Source: Jacaranda mimosifolia (Eukaryota > Streptophyta > Magnoliopsida > Lamiales > Bignoniaceae). Taken from it: DNA of 64,000 nt. The notes under the pieces are model-generated. The model ran no database searches, was not told the origin of the DNA, and saw nothing but the letters and a program-made list of their open reading frames with translations. The DNA lies in assembly GCA_018894105.1 (NCBI GenBank), contig CM032117.1, positions 27,694,501-27,758,500 of the forward strand. Direction: 5' to 3'. This document shows, piece by piece, positions 48,301 to 59,454 of the stretch. Numbering within the stretch: position 1 is the first letter of the stretch; each line of letters starts with the position of its first letter. The position numbers were made by a program, and so were the translations under genes.

Positions 48301-49455
48301 TTTTATTTTTAGAACTACTACCAAGATTAAAAAAATTCTTCATTTTTATAATCAACTAAATATGAACAATTAACAAATAAAATTCACAAAAATTAACACG
48401 CAAATTAAATTGTAAAAAAAGGATAGATGTTACCGTAAAAGATGTAATAACAATTAAAAAGTTGCAATTTGATACACCACTATTCATGGCTCCACGAAGT
48501 CACAAATTGATACACCTCTATTCAAGGCTCTTCCAAATTATATATATCAAATAAATTTAATAATATGTACGAAATAAATAAAAGATATAATTTATTTATA
48601 AATTATTAGATTTGAGAGAAATTGAGAAATTATAGAATAAGAAATAAAATTTTAGAATACTTGAGGCTTGAGAGATATGAGAGAAATTGAAAATTTTGAT
48701 AGTAAACATTTCTATTACAAATTACCACTATTTATAGTGGCTATTTGTTATTTAAAAAAAAAAACAAAGAAGAACAAGAAGAAAATTGCACCATTGGAGA
48801 CTCCAACGGTTATGTTGGACAACAAGCTTTGTAGCAAAGCTTGGAGTTTTCCTTTCCATTTTCCAACTATTGGCAAGTGGCAATGGTCAATTGAAAGGAA
48901 AAGTACCCATTTAAAAAAAGGCTACTTTTCCTTTTTTTTTTTTTTAATTTAATATTATAATTTATAATTTTTATAAATTTATAAATTATATTTCTTATTT
49001 TAACTCTTAATTTATAATTTAAAAATTATAAACTCTTAACTATTGATTTATATATTTCTTATAATTTATAATTTAAAAATTATAAATTCTTAATTATTGA
49101 TTTATATATTTTTAATTTTTAATTTATAAATTATAAATTAATATTTTTTTAAAATTAATAATTTGTAATTTAAAAATTATAAATTCCTAATTTTTTAAAA
49201 ATTATAATTTTTAATTTAATTTTAAAAAAATATCACGGCCTAGGCGGGCTAGCCCGCGAGCCGACTCATTTAGTCGTGACCTGGGCCAGCCTGTGGTCCG
49301 TCAGTCCATGGTCTGAGCCGGTCCCAAGTTGCAAAATTTCAGCTCAGGATGTGTTTTCAAGTGAGTTGGTCCAGCGCAGTCCATATTAAAGAATTAAAGA
49401 GCCGAGTTGAGCCGATTTTTCTCGCAGGCCAACCCGACCTATTTTGACACCTCTA
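45377..49455 (-). mobile_element. hAT transposon inserted in the Copia LTR
   Basis: Terminal inverted repeats: TGGAGGTGTCAAATGGG at the left and, reversed, TAGAGGTGTCAAAATAGG at the right. Flanking eight bases are GCCATGAG (45369-45376) and GTCATGAA (49456-49463), an 8-bp duplication with two mismatches, as expected for hAT. Subterminal GC-rich blocks (45400-45605 and 49235-49440) are full of GAGCCGA/CCGACTCG-like motifs in both orientations and may be transposase-binding sites (inference). A transposase pseudogene lies on the minus strand. The stretch 48940-49220 is highly AT-rich with repeated AATTTATAATTTAAAAATTA. Confidence 0.92.
46000..48343 (-). pseudogene. hAT transposase pseudogene (BED finger, core, dimerisation domain)
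   Basis: The transposase would cut and paste the hAT element by binding its ends in the nucleus. Starting from ATG at 48343 (MKNFFNLGSSSKNKI), the minus strand shows in order: a BED-type zinc finger at about 47880-47790 (CKICRAVYKHK, then STIKRHLDTHHPG); a catalytic-core start near 47480 (VSFTSDMWLGRGNLHYLC); MSFDNASNNTSAIRELVKLI at 47280-47225; the middle part at 47097-46740 (HRWNSTYRMLSEAI); and the C-terminal dimerisation region at 46335-46040 (MSMVASESAFSAVKHTLIDTRSQL). The D of SDMW and of FDNAS match conserved aspartates of the family. Several stops and at least three frame changes break it. It ends near 46000. Confidence 0.9.
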
Positions 49456-49850
49456 GTCATGAATGATTCACACTTTACAATGCTATAGATTTTTCCTATT
49501 TATGAACTCATGTCTAATGGCTGTAAATTCTAATTAGGTAGGTGTCCGTTGGAATCGAATAAGGAAATAAGATATGAATCAAATAAGGTAAAAGTCCATT
49601 AGTACCATGATTTGCATATTTATCAATTAGTACAATAGGACTTATTTTCTTTCCTAAATCAGAAAGATATAAATCAAGCTAGAATCTCTAATATGTCTTT
49701 TAAAAATGAAAAATAAATTCCAATACATAGACAGATTCTAGCAGCAATAGATGGAAAGATACTCACAGCTTAATTGTATGCTTTTGACATAAAATTTAGA
49801 AACATAATTTTGTCATAATCAATACCAAGTAAATCATCAAGGGGTTAACA

Positions 49851-49866
49851 ATTTCCCCCTTTCTGG
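49851..49866 (-). other. Polypurine tract of Copia element
   Basis: The minus strand reads CCAGAAAGGGGGAAAT immediately before TGTTAACC of the 3' LTR. Confidence 0.8.
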
Positions 49867-50219
49867 TAATGACAAATTTTGAACAAGAAGGAAGGATATC
49901 ACTTAAGCTCCCCATGTTTATGTGCCCGATTTTGTTTACTCGTGCTCTCCCTATCTGAGTGCAACTCAAGAATCCACTTGTGCTCCACTTGTTTATGTGC
50001 TCAAGAAACTAGAGAGGTAACAACTACAAACAGATAACAGATAACAACTAACAAAATCCATCAATTCATATTACAGTCCCAATCATTAGAAGACTAAGTA
50101 TCTAGCAATTTAAGAGTTTTATAAACCTATTAAAAATGTTCAACATCTAAGGAATCATTCAGCAAAAATAAAATAAGTTCCAGCAATAGAAATAAGTGTC
50201 AACAAGCATCAGCGCATTC

Positions 50220-51832
50220 AAATTTCAATGTCTCCCTCTTCATCATCGAAAACGAAATAGGGGCTTAAGATGTAGATAGATGGGCCTTGACTTTTTCTTT
50301 CAACCTAATAATGCTCTCTTGGTTCCTGCTACATTTATGAAGAAATTTTTCCAACTTGGAATCAAGTGACTCAAAAACAACTTCCATTCAGTCAGTGAGA
50401 ATCTTAATAGCTCCAACTTCATCCTCCTTAGCCTCTAATTTTTTATCATATTGCCCTTGAACCCATTTGGAATGCCTAACTAGGGTATTATGAATAGGGG
50501 TGGAAGTCTTATAGCTAGAGCTAACAACTACTGGTTTTTTACTTTTGCAAGGACATAGGGTGACACTGCTAGGGACCTTTTCAATACCTCTAAACCATCT
50601 ATCATTCTCACTATACTAGATCCTCATTTTCTTAAGACTAGCAAGGTCTAACACTTTATGGTCTCGTTCCCTCTCAATCCAAGAATCAGGCAAGAACACT
50701 GTCTCATTCTTAAAGATATATATGAAAAGTATAGAATAAGGAAGATTTTTTTAGCTTGATGGGTAAAAAAGTAAACCATATATTCCAGGATGATAAAGCT
50801 AAGGTTAACTGGTTCTTGCTTGACAGCTTTCACCATAAGATAGAGGCTCATGGAATTAAGACTAGTGGTGTGCCCACTACTAGAAACTGGAGCGGAAAAA
50901 ACAGAACAACTAAGCAACTTATGAAGCAAAATGTTCTCAATTTTCATTTTACTCAAACCAGCCCCATTATAAAGAGAGTATTACTTTCCTACCCAAAAGA
51001 GTTGAATAATTTCATCAGAAGATATGTCGAAACTAGAAAAATCACCAACATTAAAGAATTTTGTACCATTATTTGGACAGTCAAGTAAAAAGTTCAACTT
51101 AGATGGATAAAGCACAATCTTTTTATCAAACACATAGGACTCCAGAGAAACATCAAATTTAGACTTACTAAAAGGGAAATTTGAGTAAAATAGTTTGACC
51201 AAATAAGGATATGGACACTCATCAATTTCATCAAGTTGTCCTATTTCAAACTACAAACCTAATCAATTGCATCATATTTGCCCAATGAATCAAATTTGAT
51301 AGCTCTACAATGGTTTAAATTACGAGCAGAAACTTTTTCTTGAAAATAATTTTAAGCTTCAAAAGAGTGGAATTTTAAAGGGTATGGAAGCTTACTAAAA
51401 TTTTAGTCTTTAACATCTTTAGGACGAACTGGAACAGGAGATTAGGGGTGGATGTACCTTCTTTAGAACCAATGGGCTTTTCAAGACTACCCATGACGTA
51501 TCCTTATCTCTTAGTTCTTCATTGCCAAGATAGATTGATTTTTCGGAAGAGGAAGATTGACCCTTATCAGAATTGGAAAAATTGTACCAGTTCAACAACA
51601 TCGGGGCTTTGGAGGTCTGAATGGGAACAAGTTCAAAAGGAGATGATAAGTGCTTCCTTTTGGAGGAGGAAGCTCCAGCATCGAATTTAGCTGAGTACAT
51701 GGGCATGGCAATTTTTTGCCAGGAAAAAAGAAAAAGAGGAGCAAAAACTTTTTTCGAGAAGAAAATGAAATGAGGGATTTTCTCTTTGTTGCAAATGAGA
51801 AGAAGAAATGGTAGATTTAAGAAGATTTTCAA
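50220..51832 (-). pseudogene. Extra ORF region downstream of Copia pol (SIRE-type ORF3)
   Basis: Between RNase H and the polypurine tract lie about 2 kb, of which 51832-50220 on the minus strand reads as one decayed coding region. The first part (51832-51419) has a serine-rich segment (KFDAGASSSKRKHLSSPFEL). The middle (51202-50648) reads LVKLFYSN-like MVKLFYSNFPFSKSKF, then YVFDKKIVLYPSKLNFLLDC, and across a stop GLSKMKIENILLHKLLSCSV, which I associate with a domain found in plant transposon-linked proteins. The end (50500-50270) resembles a coiled coil (WVQGQYDKKLEAKEDEVGAI, FESLDSKLEKFLHKCSRNQE). SIRE-group Copia elements are known for an additional ORF here, sometimes called envelope-like. 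I see no convincing signal peptide or membrane anchor, so I do not call it an envelope. Confidence 0.6.
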
Positions 51833-51998
51833 AAAATAGGTTTTCAGAAAGTGGGAAAGATCATAGATTAAATGATCGGTTTTTTAGGCACTCAGAATGG
51901 ATATTGAAAAGGAAGATATGCGGTTATTCCTAATGCACAAAAAATGCTATTTTTAAATATGTTACAAATCTTGCCAAAATTAGATTTTGATTTAATTC

Positions 51999-54900
51999 TT
52001 AATTATTCTTAATACAAACAAAGTTCTTTTCTTCCAAGGCCATAGTAAAAATATCTACAAGATGATTTTCAGTGGAGATAAAATCAATTAAAATATCACC
52101 TTTATTTAAATGATCACGCAAGAAATGATGCTTAATTTCAATATGTTTAGTGTGTGAGTACAATATTTGATTTTTAAAAATACTAATAGCTTTGGAACTA
52201 TCACATAAGACGGGCACACAAGGCATATTGATTCTAAAATTATGTAATTTACACTTCACCTATAACACCTCAGTGCAGCAATTGCCCAAGGCTATATATT
52301 CTAACTTGGTTGTAGATAATGCAACTATGCTTTGCTTTTTTGTGCACCATGATACCTAGCAATTTTTCAACAGTTGACAACCACCGCTTATACTTTTCCT
52401 GTCTATCTTACAATTAGCATAATTCGCATCAGAATAGCTTATGAAATTAAAAGATTTAGAATATGGATACCAAAAGCCATAATTAGATGTTCCCTTAAGA
52501 TATTTAAATATTATTTTAATAACATTCAAATAGGATTCCTTTGGATTAAACTAGAATCTAGCACATAAGCATGTGAAGGACATAATATCTAGACGGTTTG
52601 CAGTTAAGTAAAGAAAACTACCAACCATACCTCTATTACCTCTATAGACATTTTTGTCTACAATCTTACTGTCCTCGTCGAGTTTCAATCTGGTATTTGT
52701 ACTCATCTAAGTGGTTGCAGGGTTGCATTCACTCATTTCAAATTTCTTTAGAAGCTCCTTCATGTACTTTTCTTGGGAGATGAATCTCCCTTTATGAGTT
52801 TGCTTCATTTCTCAAGAAGTTGTACTCTCTTTTTAAGCCCATCTCAAATTCTTATTTCACTTTCTCTGCAAACTCTTGACAAAGCATATTATTAGTAGCA
52901 CCGAAATAATGTCATTGACATAAATTTAAACAATAAGAGAACCATTATCTTGGTGCATAGTGAACAATGTGGTATTTTTGAGATTCCAATAGAAAATTCA
53001 TTATTTATGAGAAAAATACGTAGTCAAAACATACTAAGCCCTAGGGGCTTGTTTTAATCCATACAAAGGTTTAGAAACATGATGACGAAAGTTTTGATTT
53101 TCGAAACTAGGGGGTTGCTCAACATAAACTTCTTTTATAAATTCATTTATAAAAGTACTTTTTACGTTTATTTTGATAGAGCATAAACTTTTCATGAGAT
53201 GAAAAAAGCAAGAAGCACTCTAATTCACTCTAACCTTGCTAGTGGAGCAAATGTTTCATCGCAGTTGATGCCCTTTTACTGATTGTAGCCTTTTGCTACC
53301 AGTTTAGCTTTATTCTTGGTAACTTTGCCGGTTTCATGCAACTTATTTTTGAACACCCACTTGGTACCAACGACTTGATGGTCTGATGGTCGTTCTACCA
53401 GCTTTGAGATTTCATTCTTTTCAAACTAAACTGGTTCTTCCTTCATAACTTCAACCCAAGATGGATTTCTCAGTACTTCCTTAACATCTTTCGGTTTAAA
53501 CATAGAGATAAAGGCATAGCTGGATTCATCTGATGGAACTTGTTTGACTTGGATTTGGTACTTATTCCAAATTGAAGATCTCCAATGATTCTATTGGAAG
53601 GATGATTGGAAGCAAGTTTAAACTTTTTAGTTCTTTGTTTAGTCCCTTCTACCAGTTTGTTGGGATTAGGTTCAGCAGTGCGATTTATTTCCTTAAATGA
53701 TTTCGGTTCCTCATTATTTAAGGTTGGTGACTCAATGTCCAAAATCTTAACTAGTTCTTCAAATCCTACAATTTTCCTACTCAAGGTTTCTTTTTCACAA
53801 TATGGGTTAGTCCCATCAAATGTAACATGCATGGACTCTTGAACCATTCTTTTCCACTTATTAAATACACGATAGGCTTTGCTATGCATTGAATAACCAA
53901 CGAAGGCAGCTTCATCAACTTTAGAATCAAACTTTTTCAAATAATCTTTATCATTGAGAATGTAACATTTGCAACCAATGATACATAAATAAGAAATACT
54001 TGGGACTTTACCATGCCACAATTCATATGAGGTTTTTCTCAAAAGGGGTCTTAAGAAGACACAATTTGAAATATAATAAGTCTTATTCATGGCTTCACCC
54101 CAAAAGGATTTTGGAAGATCATATTCATTAAGTTAGTTCTAGCAACCTCTTGCAAAATTCGATTTTCCCTTTCAACGAACCCCTTTTGTTGGGGAGTTTT
54201 AGGAGTAGAAAAATAATGAATGTAACCATATTCTTCACAAAAAATGTAAAGTTTATTCCATCAAACTTGGTTCCATGGTCACTTCAAATTTTTTTAATGA
54301 AATAATCCTTTTCCATTTGAAGCCTTTTAGTAACTAGAATGAAAGCACTTAAAGCATCGTTTTCATGAGCAAGGAACAGAACCCATGTAAAATGAGTATA
54401 ATCATCTAATGTGACAAACACATATCTTTTACCTACAAGGGTAGCGGTTTTCATGGGTCCGAACAAGTTAATGTGTAGAAGTTCTAGTGGCTTGAAAGTT
54501 GAAACCTCATTCTTCTATCTGAAAGATGTTTGGATTTGCTTCTTCTTTTGGCATGCATCACACATCCCGTCCTTGGAGAAATTTAACTTTGGTAGCCCTT
54601 TGACAAAATCTTTTTTTGTCAGATGATATATAAGCTTCATGTTCATGTGGCCCAATCTCTTATGCCATTTCCAGCATTCCTCATCTATAACAACTAAAAA
54701 CTCCACATTTTGGTAGGTTAAGTTATCAAGAATTATACAATAAAATTTTCATCCCTGATAGTAGTAAAAATTAGTTTCTCATTTTGTTTAATAACACAGT
54801 AAGTAGGATGGAATTTAACCCCATAACCTTCGTTGCTTAATTGATTGATACTAAGCAAGTTTTGCTTAAGGCCTTCAACAAGCCATGCATTTTCAATAGT

Positions 54901-55160
54901 AGCATCAATCTCCTTACCAAACAGTACCTTTACCTATATGCATCCTTTTAGGTTGTCAATATATATAGAAAACATCTCCTACAAGACAATTATTAAGCTC
55001 AAGAAATATGGACACTACCCCCGCCATATGCCTGGAACATCCGCTATCCAAGTACCACTTCTTCACTTGAGAATGTTCCTTGGCATGTACCTGGAAAAAA
55101 AAAAGTTTGTTTTAGGTCCCCCCAAACTATGTTGCGTCCTTCATGGTTAGCAGTAGATAA
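51999..55160 (-). pseudogene. Copia pol pseudogene (protease, integrase, RT, RNase H)
   Basis: Minus strand in transcript order: protease at about 55075-55025 (KKWYLDSGCSRHMAG, D-S-G intact); pre-integrase and zinc-binding part (54706-54515; CWKWHKRLGHMNMKLIYHL, GMCDACQKKKQIQTSF); integrase core (54466-54284; LFGPMKTATLVGKRYVFVTL, then SDHGTKFDG across a stop) and its distal part (54090-53470; SYELWHGKVPSISYL, FVGYSMHSKAYRVFN); RT from about 53460 (VVGTKWVFKNKL, PLYGLKQAPRA, IYVNDIIS near 52915); RNase H (to 51999; SYSDANYAKCK, ALSTTKLEYIALG, LCDSSKAISIFKN, SYTENH-type tail ISTENHLVDIFTMAL). The RT catalytic box reads YVND instead of YVDD, so one catalytic aspartate is lost, on top of many stops. 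Copia order is clear. Confidence 0.92.
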
Positions 55161-56770
55161 CTTTCTTACCCAAACAAATTTAGTATCAATAAGTTTTTTA
55201 ATCGAATGTTTATAATTGACATGATATATTTACTACAATTAAAGTAGGTTTTTTGAAATGGTTTGAAATTCTTTCTAGAAATTTCTAAAACTAGTTTGGT
55301 ATTTTTTTTGGCTCCTTTGGTTTCTAAATTTACAACCCTCTTTACCATTATTTCTAGGTAGAACAGGTATTTATGTGTGCTTAACACTTATGGAAGATTC
55401 ACCTAGACCTTCCCTAGCATGAAAACAATCTTCAACCACCATTTTCCCTTTGATTTCATGGTTTACGTTCTCAATTTATTTCTTCAAAGAGTTATTTTCT
55501 TCAGTAAGTCAATCATTCATTTTCTTTTTTGCATTCAGCATCAAAGGTCTCACCATTTTTAGCCATTTCTATTTCAACTTATCTCTATGAGCTCTACCCA
55601 CTTCTTGCTCTAAATAATCTACTTTATCTTGCAAACCTTTATTTTTATTAACAAGTATATTGACACGAATTTCATAAAGCTTTAGCAATTTTTGCACATT
55701 CTCATCAATGTCAATTTCGTCACTATAATTAAAATCAGAATATGAAGAGGTACTTACTTGATGTACCACGAAGTAATTCTCTTTATTGTCAAATTATTCA
55801 CCATCGGATTCATCCCATGTAGTTGCCATCACCTTGACTTTGGCCTATTTTGCATTTTCCTCAATCGGGGGCAATCTGATTTTTTTTGTCCAATTTCAAT
55901 GCATTTGTAGGGCAAGGTGGCTCGACACCTTGTGTTTCTAAATTGGTTCTTTTCGATTTTGATCTATTATTCTAGAATTTCCTTTTGGGGTTTGTGAATT
56001 GCTTTAATCTTCAAAAAAATAGAATGATCCCATCCTCAACTTGATCCTCGTCAAGATCTTCTTGAAGTTCTAAGTCGGAATCATGATTGGTATTAAAGAC
56101 AATATACATTTTGGCTTTTGTTTCCAAACCTTCATCTTTTTTTGGTAGCATCATCTCGTCGGATGTAAGAGATCCAATCATTTCACCCATGCTCATCTTG
56201 CTAAGATCACGAGCTTCCTAAATAGCAGTTAATTTTGGCATCCATTTCCTTGGGAAGCAATCCAAGAATCTTCTAGACTTGCTCATCTTTATTTACAGTT
56301 CTACCGAGTGCTAATATGGAATTGATGATTTTCATGAATCACGCATGACTTATAGTCTCATCAAGTTTCATCTGGAACATTTCATACTTGTGGAGGAAAA
56401 GAGCAATTCTTTCCTGTCCAACCTGACTAGTACCTTCGTGAGTCACTAGTAGCATTTCCCACATTTGCTTTATTGTAACACATGTACTGACTCGATTGTA
56501 CTCCACTTTTTGTGAGAGATCATGACATAATGTTTTTGGCTTTTGCATTCATTGAGATGGCCTTTTATCATATTGAGTCAATTCTCGTCACTCCTTTGGA
56601 ACCATCTGGCAAATAATTTCATTAGAATCATCGACCCTTCACTAACCACATCCCATAAATCAAAATCCTGGGCAATTATATATTCTTGCATCCAGTTTTT
56701 CCACATAGCATAATTGGAACCATCAAATAGTGGAGGCTAGTTGTGTGATTGCCCTTTTGCAACGACATCA
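55161..56770 (-). pseudogene. Copia gag pseudogene (SIRE-like)
   Basis: Begins downstream of the primer site around 56770 with PPLFDGSNYAMWKNWMQEYI after a stop, the usual N-terminal capsid motif. It continues with ESVHVLQ- and (in the next frame, 56548-56339) EYNRVSTCVTIKQMWEMLLV, THEGTSQVGQERIALFLHKY, a hallmark of plant Copia gag of the UBN2 type. An acidic stretch (SDLELQEDLDEDQVEDGIIL) lies at about 56080-56020, and a coiled-coil-like segment (ILVNKNKGLQDKVDYLEQEV) at 55680-55590. A degenerate zinc-knuckle-like CSKYIM lies near 55235. The reading frame changes repeatedly, so it is non-functional. Confidence 0.85.
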
Positions 56771-56832
56771 CAAGTATTAGTGGCTATAAGATCTTTTACT
56801 CAGGCAATTACACCACAATATAGAGAACCTTA

Positions 56833-56844
56833 GCTTTTATGCCA
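56833..56844 (-). other. Primer-binding site of Copia element (degraded)
   Basis: The minus strand reads TGGCATAAAAGC two bases after the 5' LTR, three mismatches from TGGTATCAGAGC (initiator tRNA-Met complement). Confidence 0.6.
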
Positions 56845-56846
56845 AT

Positions 56847-58055
56847 TGAGAGTGATTATAAACCTGAGAGAATTAGTGAATTAGGCCTAATAAATTTTAA
56901 AGCAGCAAAAGTTTATCACTAAATAACTTTTTAGCCTTCCAAAATACTTTAAGTCTTTTGCAAAAAATAGTTTTAGGCACTGATTGGAATTTGTAAATAC
57001 CACTTAAGCAATCAGTCAGACCAGTAACAAATAAAGTAGTAAAGCAAAAGTAAATAAACATTGAAATTTATATTGGTTCAGCAAATTCCTACTCCACTAC
57101 CTAAGCTTTCACTTGGAATTTGGACCCTGCCAAATCAATTAAAATATGAGAATGTTTTACAAGTAAGTATAGTAATTTGAAAAAATAAAAGATAAGGATT
57201 AAAAAACCCTAGCAGGGTAAAAAACAACTCTTCATAAAGAGCTAAACTAGAATCCCAAATGGATAAGGCATATTTCAGAATGCTGTGAAACCAACCGCTT
57301 TGTGAAAAGGCCTAGGAGAACTTCTGCTAGTCTCACTTGCACAACTTCTGTCGCTTGATGCATGAGTTGCTGCCATTCCATACAGTAAGCTCTAGGTTCT
57401 TCTTCTAGACTGGACTTAGAACACTACAGAAGATTCCAACCACAATGCTCTATAGGTTTCTTCACCTAGAACTCCTTAGAGCAACCAAGCGTTGGAATTG
57501 TTTTCTTCACGGAGTCCTTCAAGAGCAGCTACTACTCTTATTCCTTTTCACGTCATCGTCTCCCCACGGTCCATCTAAGGAAAACTCCTTTTGACCTTCA
57601 CCATAGGATCCCCTAAAAAGAAAAGTAGAGCACGAAACATGTATGAGAGTATCACAATTCTGAAGTTTAACAAATATCTTTTTCTTATCACTAGCGATTC
57701 ACACTTTAAAATGCTACAAATTTTCTTATTTATAAGCTAATGCCCAACGGTTATAAATTTTAATTAAGTAAGTGTCTATTGGAATCAAATAAAAAAATAA
57801 AATATTATGGTAAAAGTTCATTAGTACCATGATTGGCGGATTTATCAATAGTACAACAAAACTGATTTTCTTTCCTAAATCACAAAGATATGAATCAAGC
57901 TAGAATTTTTAAGAGATCTTGTAAATATGTCAAGTAAATTTCAATGCATAAATAAATGGAAATATATTCACAGCTTAATTGCATGCTTTTGATATAAAAT
58001 TTAGAAACATAATTTTGTCATAATCGAAATCAAGTAAATCATCAAGTGGTTAACA
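56847..58055 (-). repeat. 5' LTR of Copia element (1.21 kb)
   Basis: On the minus strand it begins TGTTAACCACTTGATGATTT and ends TTATAATCACTCTCA. It pairs with the split LTR on the left with roughly one difference in seven to ten bases in the parts I compared, plus indels. A minus-strand TATA box lies at 57727-57734. Confidence 0.9.
57727..57734 (-). promoter_or_regulatory. TATA box in Copia 5' LTR
   Basis: The minus strand reads GCTTATAAATAAG. The equivalent in the other LTR (minus TTCATAAATAGG) is altered by one base. Confidence 0.5.
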
Positions 58056-58810
58056 CAATATCTTTAATATGATCTCATCAATTGAAATACCAAAGAGATA
58101 ATATAAAATTCGTTGTTTAATGAAGATTTATTTAAATAAAATACAATCATATCAGTTGGTGATAAATAAGGATAAATATCTTTTAATGGAATAAAAAAAT
58201 ATCAAATTAATAACCAAGAACCAATGAGAATTTTTGAATTTATTCAAAAAATTAAAAATTCTAAGAATTCGTAATGAGGTTAAAATTGCACAATTGTGAT
58301 CAAACATTGTTGTGATACATATAATGGTATAGATGGGATGACCAAGATTAATGGGTTCCTATAATGAAATTACTTATTTAACAGCAAGAAGTTGTTTTTC
58401 TTACTTGGAAAAATTACTCATGAGATGCTTGGAGGACTTAATGAGAGAAATTTGCAATTTGGATGTGTTTTATTCTTCAAATCATATTTGGACTCCACCA
58501 CTTCATATTTGTGTATGAAATTGAATAATTTTAATCCATTTGAAGATATTTTATGTTATCTCATCAATCATAATATGACGAGATAATATAAAATCCTTTA
58601 TCTAATAAAGATATATATATATATATATGTATGTATGAAGTAGAAGAATTTTAAGCCATTTAAACATCTTTGATATTATGATGATATTATCTCATGAGTC
58701 ATAATATCAAATAGATCAAACCAAATCCTTATTTAATGAAGAATTTTTTTGCAAATAAAATATAATTATTTCAGCTAAAGATAAATAATAATAATAAATA
58801 TCTTGAAATC
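58056..58810. repeat. ~600-bp repeat array, continuation after Copia
   Basis: CAATATCTTTAATATGATCTCATCAATTG continues the unit cut at 44501. The landmark AGCAAGAAGTTG falls at 58384. Adding 194 bases (32949-33143), 68 (44434-44501) and 324 (58061-58384) gives about 586, one unit length. A further partial unit runs to about 58810, including a TA microsatellite at 58610-58628. The frame at 58392-58586 is repeat sequence. Confidence 0.85.
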
Positions 58811-58943
58811 AGTACGCGGATGATGCATATGACTAAAGGAGAATGCTTGTAGTTGTTGCTACGGAAGTACTGACTTATTTGGAATCAACCTTTTGCCCAG
58901 GATGAGCTTCATTCTTTTGAAGAATACTCAACATATATACTGA

Positions 58944-58974
<31 letters not shown>

Positions 58975-59454
58975 CACACATATATTTTAATTTTTTGTTA
59001 AATCAAGTGCCTTGTTGAAGTAGTGGTCTTAGGCATATGTGTGTGATGAGAACAAGTCTAGTACTTTCTACAGCCAAGCATCACAAAGGTAATTAAATAA
59101 TTAATATTTCAACACGGAATAACATATATGGATTTAATTAGAATACTTAAGATTTATACGAAATTAGGAATTTTAGCAAGCTATTTAGTTCAGTATATGT
59201 TATAATTCTAAATGTACAATATATTATATGAATCTGAAGTTGATAAACATGCATGCATTAATTTCAAAATAGAAACTCAAATTGTCGCACACATATACCA
59301 TGCATGAAGTGGGAGAAGTAAATTTGCTTGCAGTAAGTGTGAAATTATATTATGAGGCCATAACACATGGAACTTTAAGCTGAAAGGAAATATGTTCTGA
59401 CGCACCTTTGGAAAAGACTTGTGAAGTGAGGTATGTATCCCATTATGATAGGAC
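58811..59454. other. Intergenic, no gene recognised
   Basis: Includes TA-rich microsatellite sequence at about 58944-58984. No open frame or family motif recognised. Confidence 0.45.

Larger units (their letters stand above)
44502..49850 (-). repeat. 3' LTR of Copia element, split by hAT
   Basis: LTR sequence occupies 44502-45376 and 49456-49850; the hAT transposon fills the rest. Both parts align with the intact LTR at 56847-58055 (TGAGAGTGATTATAAGCC..., then GATTCACACTTTACAATGCTA... to GGTTAACA). The frame at 45132-45356 is LTR sequence and not a gene. Confidence 0.88.
44502..58055 (-). mobile_element. SIRE-like Ty1/Copia retrotransposon with nested hAT
   Basis: The element is bounded by TGAGAGTGATTATAA (left) and GGTTAACA (right), with a perfect 5-bp target-site duplication CAATA at 44497-44501 and 58056-58060. 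LTRs are 44502-49850 (interrupted by a 4.1-kb hAT) and 56847-58055. On the minus strand the order is 5' LTR, primer site, gag, protease-integrase-RT-RNase H, an additional ORF region, polypurine tract, 3' LTR. The gag and integrase style (DEECWKWHKRLGHMNMKLIY) and the extra region downstream of pol resemble the SIRE/Maximus group. Many stops and diverged LTRs show an old, dead copy. Confidence 0.92.

Noticed and set aside
48668..48952. 94-codon plus frame near the hAT 5' side
   Set aside because: Located in the non-coding upstream part of the hAT, on the opposite strand, and ends in homopolymer translation.
50220..51832. Retroviral-type envelope gene in the Copia element
   Set aside because: The region is coding-like, but I see no signal peptide, cleavage site or membrane anchor, so only a downstream ORF is reported.
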